Assembly: GCF_026262505.1 (NCBI RefSeq)
Contig: NC_067207.1
Location: 27,248,082 to 27,312,081, forward strand
Direction of reading: 5' to 3'
DNA: 64,000 nt
Source of the DNA: Trichomonas vaginalis G3
Taxonomy: Eukaryota; Parabasalia; Trichomonadida; Trichomonadidae
Shown here in pieces: positions 26,971-35,864 of the stretch. Both the position numbers and the translations under genes were made by a program. Position 1 is the stretch's first letter, and every line of letters starts with the position of its first letter. A model generated the notes under the pieces. That model saw only the letters and a list, made by a program, of their open reading frames with translations. It ran no database searches and had not been told where the DNA came from.

Positions 26971-27233
26971 TTTACGAAGAGAACTTTGACACTTCGTCAA
27001 AAAAATGACGTTTACCATGTAAAACGCTTATGAAAATCGTGAAATTTTTACGAAGAGAACTTTGACACTTCGTCAAAAAAATGACGTTTACCATGTAAAA
27101 CGCTTATGAAAATCGTGAAATTTTTACGAAGAGAACTTTGACACTTCGTCAAAAAAATGACGTTTACCATGTAAAACGCTTATGAAAATCGTGAAATTTT
27201 TACGAAGAGAACTTTGACACTTCGTCAAAAAAA
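26971..27233. repeat. Tandem 76 bp repeat (~3.5 copies) with hairpin
   Basis: Units start at 26,971, 27,047, 27,123 and 27,199, exactly 76 bp apart and almost identical. Each contains TTTGACACTTCGTCAAA, a 6 bp stem with a 5-base loop, and CCATGTAAAACGCTTATG. It lies between the repeat cassette and the KilA-N gene. A role as origin, regulatory iteron or recombination site is possible but unproven. Confidence 0.9.
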
Positions 27234-27322
27234 TCCCTGAAATCATATCTTTTATACAAGATAGAAAAAATAAAGTTAGTTTTTTGTAAAATATTTTTTT
27301 ATTTTGTATGTAAAGACAGAAA

Positions 27323-27937
27323 ATGACAAACACTGAGTTTGAAACAGTTAAAAGGATAGACAATGAGACCAAAGTGGTTAGAATAGGGGATTTAAACGTA
27401 AGATACTCAAAGAAATACAAAAAATATTCCTTGTCAGACATTCTAACACTATCTGAAAAGAAAACATCCCACGACTGGGTTAGAAATGCTTCTAGTCAGA
27501 AAATTTTGACAAGAAATCCTGAGCTTTTGATATCGGTAAGATTTCATGGAACTACAGCATATCTTATAGACAAAAGTCTTATACCACTAGTTTTGTTCTG
27601 GATTGACCCAGTTGTTGGATATAATTTCATAACATATGGTTCATTCGATACTGAACGTTGCAGTGAAGGCTTACTTTACATCGTTCAGAAACCGAAGGAC
27701 TTCAATACAAAGAGATATAAGATAGGAAGAACATTTAATATAACTAAAAGATATGACAGTACAGTCAATAGAGTTAAGGTTGTGTTCGTTAACGATATGA
27801 GAGCTGCTGAAACAGAACTGCTTGAAGTTTTTGAGAAAAGGTATGGTGCTCCCATGAAAGGTAAAGAAACGTTTGAAGTAGATGAGATAGATAGTGCTAT
27901 AAAATTATTTGACGAAGTTGCTGAAAAATACATGTAA
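27323..27937 (+). CDS. KilA-N domain protein with GIY-YIG/T5orf172-like C-terminus
   Basis: 204 residues behind the class I motif. The N-terminal half has the KilA-N pattern (DWVRNASSQKIL, ELLISVRFHGTTAYLIDKSLIPLVLFWI). The C-terminal half fits T5orf172-type GIY-YIG nucleases: LLYIVQKPKD, YKIGRTFNITKRYDS, AAETELLEVFEKRYG. Such fusions are common in large DNA viruses and phages; the role may be regulation or DNA cleavage. Intact. Confidence 0.75.
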   Translation: MTNTEFETVKRIDNETKVVRIGDLNVRYSKKYKKYSLSDILTLSEKKTSHDWVRNASSQKILTRNPELLISVRFHGTTAYLIDKSLIPLVLFWIDPVVGYNFITYGSFDTERCSEGLLYIVQKPKDFNTKRYKIGRTFNITKRYDSTVNRVKVVFVNDMRAAETELLEVFEKRYGAPMKGKETFEVDEIDSAIKLFDEVAEKYM

Positions 27938-28025
27938 AGCGTTTATTTTTGGTCTTTTATACAAGATAGAAAATAACGCTAGTTTTTTATAAAATATTTT
28001 TTTTATTTTGTATGTAAAGACAGTA

Positions 28026-28805
28026 ATGTCAACAACAGAGAACACAACAACTGCTATCGTTCATGAAGCCATAAGTGAAGAATATGAGTGGGTTCAGTTA
28101 AACAAACAGTTACGTCTCATTCGTTCGGTCAAAGATGACATGTACCAAATGCAAAGTATTTTGACAGCATGTTTTGCTCCAGATACTAAGAAACCACAAG
28201 ACTGGTTTGAATTAAATAGCACTCATGAACTCCTCAGTGAGTTCGAACATGTAGAACTTAAAAAGATGTACCAAGACAGACAAAACTTACCATCACATCT
28301 AAAAGGTATATATGTTCATAAGTTCCTAGTTAGTTCAATAGCAATGTGGGCTTCACCTCGTTATGCAATCTACATACTTATGCTACTTGACGAACTTTGT
28401 ACAAAGCAGAGAGAAGATATGATGAAAGAAGACAAAAACATACAGAAAAGAATACCACGTTCGGTACCAAAAGGTAAGGAAAAGAACTATAAGTATATGA
28501 TTTATACTGAAGAGATGGAAAATGAAGAAGACAGAGATATGGTTATGTTGCATTTAGTCAGAAGAAACAACAAAAGCTTTTACGACCTTGCTAAGATTTA
28601 CAAATCTGACAGAAATTGGTTCTATCGCGAAAACTTACCGATTTCAATGACACCGAATGAAGATGTTAAACAGATAGTTCAAGATACTTTACCTCAAACA
28701 CACTATGATATGAAAGGTTGTACAATACTTACATTCAAAGAAGATTTACCGCTACTGAAAGAAAAAATAACAGAGTATTTTGACAACTTCAAACAAGCAG
28801 AGTAG
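28026..28805 (+). CDS. KilA-N domain protein
   Basis: 259 residues from the Met at 28026, behind the same class I motif and TATGTAAAGACAG leader as the preceding gene (nearly identical upstream sequence, so the two are a promoter duplication). GIYVHKFLVSSIAMWASPRY (~95-120) fits the C-terminal part of KilA-N domains, followed by a charged region and a YDLAKIYKSDRNWFYRE block. Presumed DNA-binding regulator of the element. Confidence 0.65.
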   Translation: MSTTENTTTAIVHEAISEEYEWVQLNKQLRLIRSVKDDMYQMQSILTACFAPDTKKPQDWFELNSTHELLSEFEHVELKKMYQDRQNLPSHLKGIYVHKFLVSSIAMWASPRYAIYILMLLDELCTKQREDMMKEDKNIQKRIPRSVPKGKEKNYKYMIYTEEMENEEDRDMVMLHLVRRNNKSFYDLAKIYKSDRNWFYRENLPISMTPNEDVKQIVQDTLPQTHYDMKGCTILTFKEDLPLLKEKITEYFDNFKQAE

Positions 28806-28879
28806 ATGAACCATTTATTTTTCAAGCTTGACACCAAAGATGGCTCAGGTAGCTCTATAAGGTAAATTGTCTTGTCCGA

Positions 28880-29330
28880 GTCCTTCTGGCATTCCGAGTC
28901 CTTCCTTCCGACATTCCGAGTCCTTCCTTCCAACAGGAAAAGTCCTTCCTTCCAACAGGAAAAGTCCTTCCTTCCAACAGGAAAAGTTTTTCTTTCCAAC
29001 AGGAAAAGTCCTTCCTTCCAACAGGAAAAATTTTTCTTTCCAACAGGAAAAGTTTTTCTTTCCGACAGGAAAAATTTTTTCTGTTGTCCGTCCGTAAACC
29101 ATTCAAATTTTCGAAAATTGAGAACTTTTTGGCCGACCTTCAGGAAAAGTTTTTCTTTCCAACAGGAAAAATTTTTCTTTCCGACAGGAAAAGTTTTTCT
29201 TTCCGACAGGAAAAGTTTTTCTTTCCAACAGGAAAAGTTCTTCCTTCTGGCATTCCGAGTTCTTCCTTCCAACAGGAAAAGTTCTTCCTTCTGGCATTCC
29301 GAGTTCTTCCTTCCGACAGGACACAAACGA
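28880..29330. repeat. Tandem TTCC...ACAGGAAAAG repeats (~14 units)
   Basis: Units of 22-23 bp (CTTTCC(A/G)ACAGGAAAAGTT) in two blocks separated by ~60 bp of unique sequence (29,085-29,140), with interspersed TCTGGCATTCCGAG motifs. Several frames on both strands stay open because of unit length and composition, so I do not call them genes. From the ATG at 29331 a 62-codon frame (PPTESIPKPEEPKAAEP) follows that may be a truncated gene start. Confidence 0.85.
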
Positions 29331-29423
29331 ATGTCCGACGTACCACCAACCGAGTCCATTCCAAAGCCAGAAGAACCGAAAGCTGCAGAACCACAACAGA
29401 CTAAGACTAAACACTTACATTTT

Positions 29424-29933
29424 TTACGCTTGACTTTTTACAATTTGAACTTTGTTCGCGTAGATATGAATTCTGAAAGAAGTATGAGGGTCTTGTATGA
29501 CTTTGTACTTCTCCCATAGTTCATGTCTGTCAAACTTACCTGCCATGGACTCTTTCATAAGTTCCATGAAATCGTCTTCGGACAATCCGGGGAAAAGTAC
29601 AATGTCAGTAAGTATTCTCTTTACATCCTTACTTAAACTCTTGGCTGTCTGTACACAAATGACAACAGAGATGTTGAAGTGTCTGAGCTTCTTAAGAATT
29701 CGACACATATCTTGTTCTCTGTTCTTTAACAAAGGATGAGAGGCGAAATCATCTAAGATAAGAAGACATCTATGAGGGTAAGTCTTCCAATCGTAAGATT
29801 GCAATTTCTTCGAAATGTATTCTATCTCTTTCTGTTTGTTTCTGAAGTGTTTCTTCTCTAATATTCTCTGCATTTCCTCATTTGGGTCTTTAAACTTAGA
29901 ATTTATATACTCATTTATAGCATTGTACTTCAA
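29424..29933 (-). CDS. Packaging ATPase (FtsK/HerA, A32-like), C-terminal part
   Basis: 169 residues with Walker B CLLILDDFA, followed by an ICVQTAKSL sensor-like strand and helices. It continues the frame of the Walker A part after a +1 change at an AAAA run near 29,925-29,935. In Polintons and NCLDV this ATPase pumps DNA into capsids. Confidence 0.8.
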   Translation of the reverse strand: MKYNAINEYINSKFKDPNEEMQRILEKKHFRNKQKEIEYISKKLQSYDWKTYPHRCLLILDDFASHPLLKNREQDMCRILKKLRHFNISVVICVQTAKSLSKDVKRILTDIVLFPGLSEDDFMELMKESMAGKFDRHELWEKYKVIQDPHTSFRIHIYANKVQIVKSQA

Positions 29934-30297
29934 AACTCTTTTGGTACTTCTTTATCCAATCTAACAACTCAGAGTCTTTTATACATACTAACTTAGACTT
30001 CTTTATAATATCTTTGAACGAATTGACGGTTTGGTCAAATTGACCCGAAGTACTACAAATGACTACTAACTCATAGAATGGGTTCTTCTCATCTAGTTCT
30101 TGTTGTTGTGCAGCCATTTTAAGATAAGTGAAAGTCTTACCCGACCCAGGTGGTGCAATTAGACCTGTTATACCATTCTGAGCAAATAAGAACTTGTCAT
30201 GTATGGGTTTTATCTGAGCATTTTCCAACTTCCTCTTGTTCTTGTTTAAAACATTCTCAAATTTCTTGTCAATGTCAGCAAACTTTTTTTCTAACAT
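29911..30297 (-). CDS. Packaging ATPase (FtsK/HerA, A32-like), N-terminal part
   Basis: From the ATG at 30297 (the frame is open further upstream to 30399, but this Met fits the 36 bp spacer to the divergent gene at 30334). Walker A is APPGSGKTF (~48-56), followed by ELVVICSTSGQ. The frame is lost at ~29,930, so the ATPase gene 30297-29424 is frameshifted. Confidence 0.8.
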   Translation of the reverse strand: MLEKKFADIDKKFENVLNKNKRKLENAQIKPIHDKFLFAQNGITGLIAPPGSGKTFTYLKMAAQQQELDEKNPFYELVVICSTSGQFDQTVNSFKDIIKKSKLVCIKDSELLDWIKKYQKSFEVQCYK

Positions 30298-30333
30298 ATT
30301 TTTAGAAAAATTAAAACTTTTATCTTTTAGAAA

Positions 30334-30864
30334 ATGTCTAGCGATTTCGCTATCTATATTCGAGACAAGCTTTTCGACAGCAAAACATCTGTCGACCATA
30401 AAATCTTACATAGTGTAAACAAGAAAGGTGAATTTGTTCTAAAGTTCTGTTTCTGGGAATATGACAAGAACCATAAAACATTAAGCAGAGCAGTCTTAAA
30501 ATTTGTCAATGACAGACTTGTTGACAGAGATGACGCCTCTTGGAGAGATGAAGTCCAACAAAACTTCTTAGAATGCAAAGAAGACACATGCGCTGTTCTT
30601 GAAGATGAAATAGAAAACAGAATAGAAGAGCTATTAAAGGACAAAGAACTTTTACAAAAATATGGTTCTGAGAAGTTTGACATAACTCCACCAGAAAAGA
30701 AGAAGAGAGAAAAGAAAGAAAAGAAAGTAGAAGAAGAGAAGAAAGAACCAGAGCCAGAGAAAAGAAATTTGACATGTAAAAATAAAATTTTATTTTTAGA
30801 ACATTTCTGGGTCAATGTCAATGTTCTCTTCCTCTTTAGGAGCAAACACCGGCTTAGACTCTAA
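30334..30864 (+). CDS. Hypothetical element protein with Lys/Glu-rich tail
   Basis: 176 codons. The first ~110 residues form a compact domain (AIYIRDKLFDSKTSVDHKIL, EFVLKFCFWEYDKNHK), then a highly charged KKREKKEKKVEEEKK tail. The last ~25 codons run antisense over the 3' end of the gene at 30796-31215, so the natural stop may have been lost near 30,780. Divergent from the packaging ATPase over a 36 bp spacer with TTTTAGAAAA motifs. Function unknown. Confidence 0.55.
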   Translation: MSSDFAIYIRDKLFDSKTSVDHKILHSVNKKGEFVLKFCFWEYDKNHKTLSRAVLKFVNDRLVDRDDASWRDEVQQNFLECKEDTCAVLEDEIENRIEELLKDKELLQKYGSEKFDITPPEKKKREKKEKKVEEEKKEPEPEKRNLTCKNKILFLEHFWVNVNVLFLFRSKHRLRL

Positions 30865-31215
30865 AATCTTTTTACCCAATTTACCTTGAACTTCAACTAT
30901 CTTAGACTCATAATATTCATAGTCGTCTGCTTTCTTTGGTTCATAAGGTATAACAAGTTTGTATGCTTTGCCTTCTTTAAGGTTTGAAAACCTTCTGTCA
31001 AAACTTTCTTTGACTGTTAACAAACCTTCTATGTCTAAGTCTTCAAATTTCGCACCATTTTTAGTCACAATAGCAAACTTAACCGGTTCGATGTTCCAAA
31101 CTTTGTCAAATGTAGACTTTTCAAAATGGTAGAAGTAAACATTCAAATATGTGAATGGGTCAAGTTCTTCTTTAAGTCCTGACATATACTTGTTTACTGA
31201 GATGAATTTCGTCAT
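30796..31215 (-). CDS. Hypothetical element protein (139 aa)
   Basis: The start at 31215 is chosen because it follows the class I motif AAATATTTTTTTTATCC; the frame is open to 31287. 139 residues with SVNKYMSGLKEELDPFTYLNVYFYHFE, FAIVTKNGAKFEDLDIEGLL and a Lys-rich end. Position beside the helicase and the class I leader suggest a role in replication, perhaps a DNA-binding accessory protein. No family recognised. Confidence 0.55.
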   Translation of the reverse strand: MTKFISVNKYMSGLKEELDPFTYLNVYFYHFEKSTFDKVWNIEPVKFAIVTKNGAKFEDLDIEGLLTVKESFDRRFSNLKEGKAYKLVIPYEPKKADDYEYYESKIVEVQGKLGKKILESKPVFAPKEEENIDIDPEMF

Positions 31216-31252
31216 CTTTTCTATCGGATAAAAAAAATATTTTTTTTTAAAT

Positions 31253-32488
31253 TTACTCAGAAAAATTTTTCTTTGTATATACACCATTCTGTACGTCTAA
31301 AAGACTTTTGACATTTGCCAAGAATGTTCGTTTAGAAGCTGCCATATAACCATATTCTTGACAATACTGTTTATACGAATCGTACAATGACCTTTCATCT
31401 AAACACTCAAAGTCAGTTTCATCTATGAACAGTTCATATACACTCTTGTTTGCTTCTAACAATGTTTGTCTCTCTTCGGTATGTGGAATTTGTCTTGGAT
31501 TGAACTTAGAAATATCTAATGTCATGAAATATGAGAACAAGTGGTTGTAAAAGTCAGATGTCAAAGTTTCTGCTAAGTCGTCAAAATATTCTGTATCTTG
31601 CATATGAGAATCTGACGTTCTGACAACTACATATCTTCTGTCAGAACTTTCTAACTTCATCGGAACAGCATTGTTTGAAACCATGACGAAGTTTGCAACA
31701 TTTTCACAAACTCTTTGGTCTTTATATTTTCTTTCAACAACTCCAACTTTGTCTGTTATAAGACTCTTCAAAGCATCTGAGTTCAAAACTTTTGTTGTAT
31801 CTATACTTTGAAGTTCATTGCAAACTATAAGTTTCATATTCTCTATTGAGGAGTTAAACTTGCCACAGATGTTTTCTAAGTTTGTCATATTCGGGTTCGA
31901 ATAGCCCTCTAACAGTTTGCATAAGATATCTGTAAAGAATGTGTTCTTACCAGTTCCTTGTTTTCCAATTATGATGAGAGCAGTTTCATTTTTAGCACTT
32001 GGATGTTGTAAGATGTTTGCAAACCAACATAAGATATACTCATAGACTCTTTCGTTTCCATTGCATATAATTTCTTTGACATGGTCTAACCAAGCTTCTA
32101 TAACATTTTCTTTCCATTCTACTTGTTCGTATTTATATCCAGTGAAGATAGAATAGAAGTTTGGAGAAGGTGTATAGAACTTTATACCACGAACTGAAAA
32201 ATCTTCTAACTTTGACAATAAGATATCCCAAGCATCTAACATCTTCATGCCAACTTGTACGACTTTTATTTTCTTAAGTTTCTGTTTACATTCTTGTTCT
32301 GAAACTATTGTCGCTTTAGGTTTGTTAAAGACTACATCCCATTCTTTCATAACATAACATTCTGGGGCAGAGTCGACATAAATGACTAAACGTTTCAAAT
32401 TCTCGACTGCTTTGTTATAGTCTCGAAATGGACACATATTTCTGAATGCTTGGAAGTCATAAAAATCTGAAACATCTATTCTGTACAT
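31253..32488 (-). CDS. Superfamily 3 (D5-like) helicase of element B
   Basis: 411 residues, intact. Walker A GKQGTGKN (175-182), Walker B-like KLIVCNELQ, motif C FVMVSNNAVP, arginine-finger region DRRYVVVR. Clearly homologous to the element-A helicase at 3085-4242, but without a recognisable primase domain; the N-terminal ~80 residues are short and different. Leader is AAATATTTTTTTTTATTTTT (class I). Expected to unwind DNA for replication by the element polymerase. Confidence 0.9.
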   Translation of the reverse strand: MYRIDVSDFYDFQAFRNMCPFRDYNKAVENLKRLVIYVDSAPECYVMKEWDVVFNKPKATIVSEQECKQKLKKIKVVQVGMKMLDAWDILLSKLEDFSVRGIKFYTPSPNFYSIFTGYKYEQVEWKENVIEAWLDHVKEIICNGNERVYEYILCWFANILQHPSAKNETALIIIGKQGTGKNTFFTDILCKLLEGYSNPNMTNLENICGKFNSSIENMKLIVCNELQSIDTTKVLNSDALKSLITDKVGVVERKYKDQRVCENVANFVMVSNNAVPMKLESSDRRYVVVRTSDSHMQDTEYFDDLAETLTSDFYNHLFSYFMTLDISKFNPRQIPHTEERQTLLEANKSVYELFIDETDFECLDERSLYDSYKQYCQEYGYMAASKRTFLANVKSLLDVQNGVYTKKNFSE

Positions 32489-32517
32489 TTTTATAAAAAT
32501 AAAAAAAAATATTTTTT

Positions 32518-33135
32518 TTATTCTTGACTTTGTTGTTGCATTTGTTGTTCTTGAGCTATTTGTTGTTGAAGTTGTTCTTGTAATACAATACTTTCACCAG
32601 TTGCATCTTCCAATTCGAAACTTTCTGCCGTCATTGACAAATACATAGGACATAAAAGTTTTACAGGAACAAAGTTTGCGTCGACTAAGGTTAAGTTTAT
32701 GTTTGCTAAAGTGTTTGAGTTCACTAAAGCTGAAAACTCTGCATTCGAATGAACAATAGGCAAACCAGCAGAGAATGTGTTGTTTATACGCATGAGTATC
32801 TTTTGGTCATAGTAGTTTCTGTCGACATTCGAATAACACTTTGAACCTAAGTTTGAAACAATATATAAAATAGGTGTACTTAAAGTCAATGGAATAGACA
32901 TTCCTTGTATGACACCTTTTCCTGTTATAGGAAACTGTTGGTAGTAAAAACCAGATATAAGTTTTGTATTATAGCTCATATCGTTTATAGTAAACTCAGT
33001 CGGACATCCAAACATAATGAAACCTGCTCTAGTTGCAGCACATGTTACATCCGTCCTTAAAGTATTAAATAAGTCAACAAAACCTGTTGGTGGTATATCT
33101 GAGTAAGTATCTTCAAAGAAGTATTTTTTTACCAT
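32518..33135 (-). CDS. Penton-like minor capsid protein, main part (frameshifted)
   Basis: 205 residues, beta-rich: GFVDLFNTLRTDVTCAATRAGFIMFG, NDMSYNTKLISGFYYQQFPITGKG, SMSIPLTLSTP-like stretch, then a Gln-rich tail. It overlaps 33113-33307, whose frame is lost at a seven-A run (33,123-33,129, one A too many). Together ~270 residues, the expected size of single-jelly-roll penton/minor capsid proteins, next to the major capsid protein. Penton identification is from size, composition and context. Confidence 0.65.
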   Translation of the reverse strand: MVKKYFFEDTYSDIPPTGFVDLFNTLRTDVTCAATRAGFIMFGCPTEFTINDMSYNTKLISGFYYQQFPITGKGVIQGMSIPLTLSTPILYIVSNLGSKCYSNVDRNYYDQKILMRINNTFSAGLPIVHSNAEFSALVNSNTLANINLTLVDANFVPVKLLCPMYLSMTAESFELEDATGESIVLQEQLQQQIAQEQQMQQQSQE

Positions 33136-33307
33136 TCACAACAACAAAGTCTTCTGGTGTCAAAAGAGCAAAACAGGCTTTAGTCGTCATTGTGTTTAAG
33201 GTTAGTTTACAATATCGTCCTTGAGGACTTTGTAAGTTTGTTGTTATAGAATTATATGACTCAGGGTTTTTAGTCGTAATAGTATAAACCACTATGTCTT
33301 CTGCCAT
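33113..33307 (-). CDS. Penton-like minor capsid protein, N-terminal part
   Basis: 64 residues (VVYTITTKNPESYNSITTNL, GRYCKLTLNTMTTKACFALL), beta-strand-like, ending where the frame is lost at a poly-A run. The leader is short and lies 4 bp from the 3' end of the gene at 33312. Confidence 0.6.
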   Translation of the reverse strand: MAEDIVVYTITTKNPESYNSITTNLQSPQGRYCKLTLNTMTTKACFALLTPEDFVVVNGKKILL

Positions 33308-33311
33308 TTAC

Positions 33312-33893
33312 TTAGCAACTAAATTTTAATGAAATGTTGTGGTCGTCAAATATTTTTATAACGTCTGGGAAACTATATTTTAAGTTCAACGTCTCACCTC
33401 CTTTCATAACGTATATCTTGTCAATGACATTATATGAAACACCACAGCAAGCAATGTCGGGTTCTATTTCTTTGATGTTTATATCGTCTGCCTCTGTCAA
33501 AAGTTTCAATAGTTCTTTCAAAACTTCATGAGGTGCAATGACATATGAGTTCACTTTTACAGGGTTGTGTTCGACCAAGTTTAACATTATACCTAAAGCT
33601 TGACAAATCTTCTCCTGAGTTTTAAGTTTGTCTTTAAGTTGTTGGTAGTCATTTCGAATATCTGCAACAGAACTTAAGTCTCTGCTAACTTCAGGGTATG
33701 TTGGTTGTTCTTTTACAGGAACTATTGTTATACCATCTTGGTCTTCGTATGGTTTCCCCATTTCAACATCTCTTTCTTTGACATTGACAATAACACTTTG
33801 ACTGTTTGTTTGAGTTGGTGAATTTAACTTCACATCTGCCACCGCCATTAAACCTTTTGAAACACTTACGCTTCTATTTTTCGGAAATGACAT
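33312..33893 (-). CDS. Hypothetical virion-type protein (193 aa)
   Basis: Start at 33893 (the frame extends further upstream, but this Met follows the 18 bp divergent spacer TTTTACTTAGAATAAAAA). N-terminal Ser/Val-rich, then a coiled coil (DIRNDYQQLKDKLKTQEKI) and a beta-rich end with YVMKGGETLNLKYSFPDVI. Between penton-like and capsid genes, so probably structural. Unknown family. Confidence 0.6.
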   Translation of the reverse strand: MSFPKNRSVSVSKGLMAVADVKLNSPTQTNSQSVIVNVKERDVEMGKPYEDQDGITIVPVKEQPTYPEVSRDLSSVADIRNDYQQLKDKLKTQEKICQALGIMLNLVEHNPVKVNSYVIAPHEVLKELLKLLTEADDINIKEIEPDIACCGVSYNVIDKIYVMKGGETLNLKYSFPDVIKIFDDHNISLKFSC

Positions 33894-33911
33894 TTTACTT
33901 AGAATAAAAAG

Positions 33912-34331
33912 ATGGACGTATTTGAGTATCTCTTCGAATTGAAGCAGAACAAAGTTTATACTCACAAACAATACAAATACATTGACAGAATAGTTCTTTA
34001 CACAAACAATGGAAAATGTTATAGAATAGCAATATTTGCTGAACCAAAATATTTTCATAAAGCAAAGAAAGTTGGTATAACTGAAATGGTGAAAGTTCTT
34101 GACGTTGACAAAAATATAACAACAAAACTTACAGATATTTCTAAAGGTAAGTTTATCTTACAATTTTATGTCAAAACTGGCGTACTGTCAATATTTGACG
34201 GAGAGAAGTCAGTTCAAGAACAACTTACTGACCTGCTGCCAAAATCTGCTCGATGGAAGCTGTCGTTATGCCAATCTGAGGAGCCCCAGCAGGTTTCATC
34301 GAACGAATCTTCAAAAGAGCATCTTCCGTGA
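33912..34331 (+). CDS. Hypothetical element protein (139 aa)
   Basis: 139 codons, divergent from 33893 with an 18 bp spacer. FEYLFELKQNKVYTHKQY, RIVLYTNNGKCYRIAIF and LQFYVKTGVLSIFDGEKSVQEQL suggest a small mixed alpha/beta protein. The last ~35 codons run antisense into the 3' end of the capsid gene, so the true stop may be earlier or lost. Unknown function. Confidence 0.5.
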   Translation: MDVFEYLFELKQNKVYTHKQYKYIDRIVLYTNNGKCYRIAIFAEPKYFHKAKKVGITEMVKVLDVDKNITTKLTDISKGKFILQFYVKTGVLSIFDGEKSVQEQLTDLLPKSARWKLSLCQSEEPQQVSSNESSKEHLP

Positions 34332-35832
34332 AAAGTGCTATTGGTTTTGTAAACTTCTTTGCTTTCAATTCATCTGGACCGTCTCTGTCACCAGTATATT
34401 GTATTTGAACTGTACCAACAGTTGAAATACCACCCATAAAGTCTTCTGAGTCAGCAAATGGAATGCCAAGCCAAAAGTTTGAACGGTCTCTATTTGTATA
34501 TTGAGTTTTTTGACCTCCTGCATGAGTCCATACTTTCACATATGGCATAATAGAACTTTGCATTTCAGGGTTAATGGTTGTTGTGAAGTTGTTGTTAAAG
34601 TTCATAGCATCTAATGTCAAGTTGTATGACCTCATATCTTCAACTGTAGAATATTCTTCTCTTGGATAATATTTGCCATCTATGTTTATATGATATTTAA
34701 TACCGGGGTTGTAGAAACAAGAATAGTCATTTATAGTTCGTCTGAACAGTACAAACATAGTATCTGCATGTTTCATTGCAGTTGTTAAAGCAATATCTGT
34801 TCTTGCACCTGGGTCAGCACTTTGGTTTCCAACTTCACCTGCAAAGTCTTTGACAGATATTTGGTGTATAGGGAACATAAGTGGAACTGCAATATATTTG
34901 GCAGCTAAAGCATTTGAAATATCTGGGTCCAACATATAGACTGCAAGTCTGCTTTCTATTCTCTTGCATTCAAATTTTTCGCATGTGAACTTAACTGGGT
35001 CCCAAGCAGTTCCAGCAGCATTGAAATAATAGTTTACTTCAGTGTTGAAGTTTGAGAAACCAAAGTCTAAGTCAACTTTGTCTTTGCAAAAGTCGGCGAA
35101 TGACGTTTGATTTGCTCCCTTTACGTCTGTAAGAGTGAATGGGTCTTGTGTTGGTGCAATGACTAAGTTATTTTTGCTTGGAGTAAGTTCGATAGAAATT
35201 TTTCCTGCCCAGTTTGGCAAGTATCTTAAAAACCTGAAGATGAGGAAAGATGACAAAGGGACTCTAAGTTTCAGTTTTACTTTGGTTACTGCTGCTGCAG
35301 TTTGTCCAGAAAGGTCAACATAAACTCCTGGAACGTTAGGGTCAAGTCTTCTTATTTTCTCAATAGTTGCATACTGGTCTGTTTGTTCTCTAGCTTGTGG
35401 TTGTACTGAGTTTCTCAAAGCGAACCATTCATAGTTTGCCCATGTTACTGTTTGAACTAAGTCAGAGTTAGAATATATCTTATATCCCATGAAAACTTCT
35501 GGAGCATATTGGTATCCGACATAGAAAATTCCATTGCAACCTTTCTTGTCAGACAACTTGGCAGAAGGTTTTATTTCAATGTCTTGTTCCACGTATAAGA
35601 ATGAGTTGTCAATAGAAATAATATGAAACCTGTCGCAAGCAATATCTACTGTTGTTGAAGAACCTTCTCCAAACTCACCTACGTTTCCATAAGAAACAGC
35701 AGTTGTATATTCGTAAGTTCCAGGAACTATTTCTGACCTTCTAATGGCATTGTCGCATTCGTTATACCATTCGGAAACATTTCCGTTCATGGCATCCAAA
35801 ACTGTTGGCGTTATATTCTGAGCGGCGTACAT
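34225..35832 (-). CDS. Major capsid protein (double jelly-roll type)
   Basis: 535 residues, intact, beta-rich throughout: DIACDRFHIISIDNSFLYVEQDIEIKP, VKLKLRVPLSSFLIFRFLRYLPNWAGKISIEL, and a second domain with DTMFVLFRRTINDYSCFYNPGIKY and QIQYTGDRDG. Size, domain layout and position beside penton-like and ATPase genes fit the Polinton major capsid protein. The leader TTTTTACCCATATGAA is of the structural class. Intactness contrasts with the broken replication genes. Confidence 0.8.
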   Translation of the reverse strand: MYAAQNITPTVLDAMNGNVSEWYNECDNAIRRSEIVPGTYEYTTAVSYGNVGEFGEGSSTTVDIACDRFHIISIDNSFLYVEQDIEIKPSAKLSDKKGCNGIFYVGYQYAPEVFMGYKIYSNSDLVQTVTWANYEWFALRNSVQPQAREQTDQYATIEKIRRLDPNVPGVYVDLSGQTAAAVTKVKLKLRVPLSSFLIFRFLRYLPNWAGKISIELTPSKNNLVIAPTQDPFTLTDVKGANQTSFADFCKDKVDLDFGFSNFNTEVNYYFNAAGTAWDPVKFTCEKFECKRIESRLAVYMLDPDISNALAAKYIAVPLMFPIHQISVKDFAGEVGNQSADPGARTDIALTTAMKHADTMFVLFRRTINDYSCFYNPGIKYHINIDGKYYPREEYSTVEDMRSYNLTLDAMNFNNNFTTTINPEMQSSIMPYVKVWTHAGGQKTQYTNRDRSNFWLGIPFADSEDFMGGISTVGTVQIQYTGDRDGPDELKAKKFTKPIALFTEDALLKIRSMKPAGAPQIGITTASIEQILAAGQ

Positions 35833-35864
35833 TTCATATGGGTAAAAATATAGAATAGTTGGAT

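Noticed and set aside
28845-29519. Several overlapping frames on both strands (up to 218 aa)
   Set aside because: Created by the 22-23 bp repeats; no promoter motif or domain.
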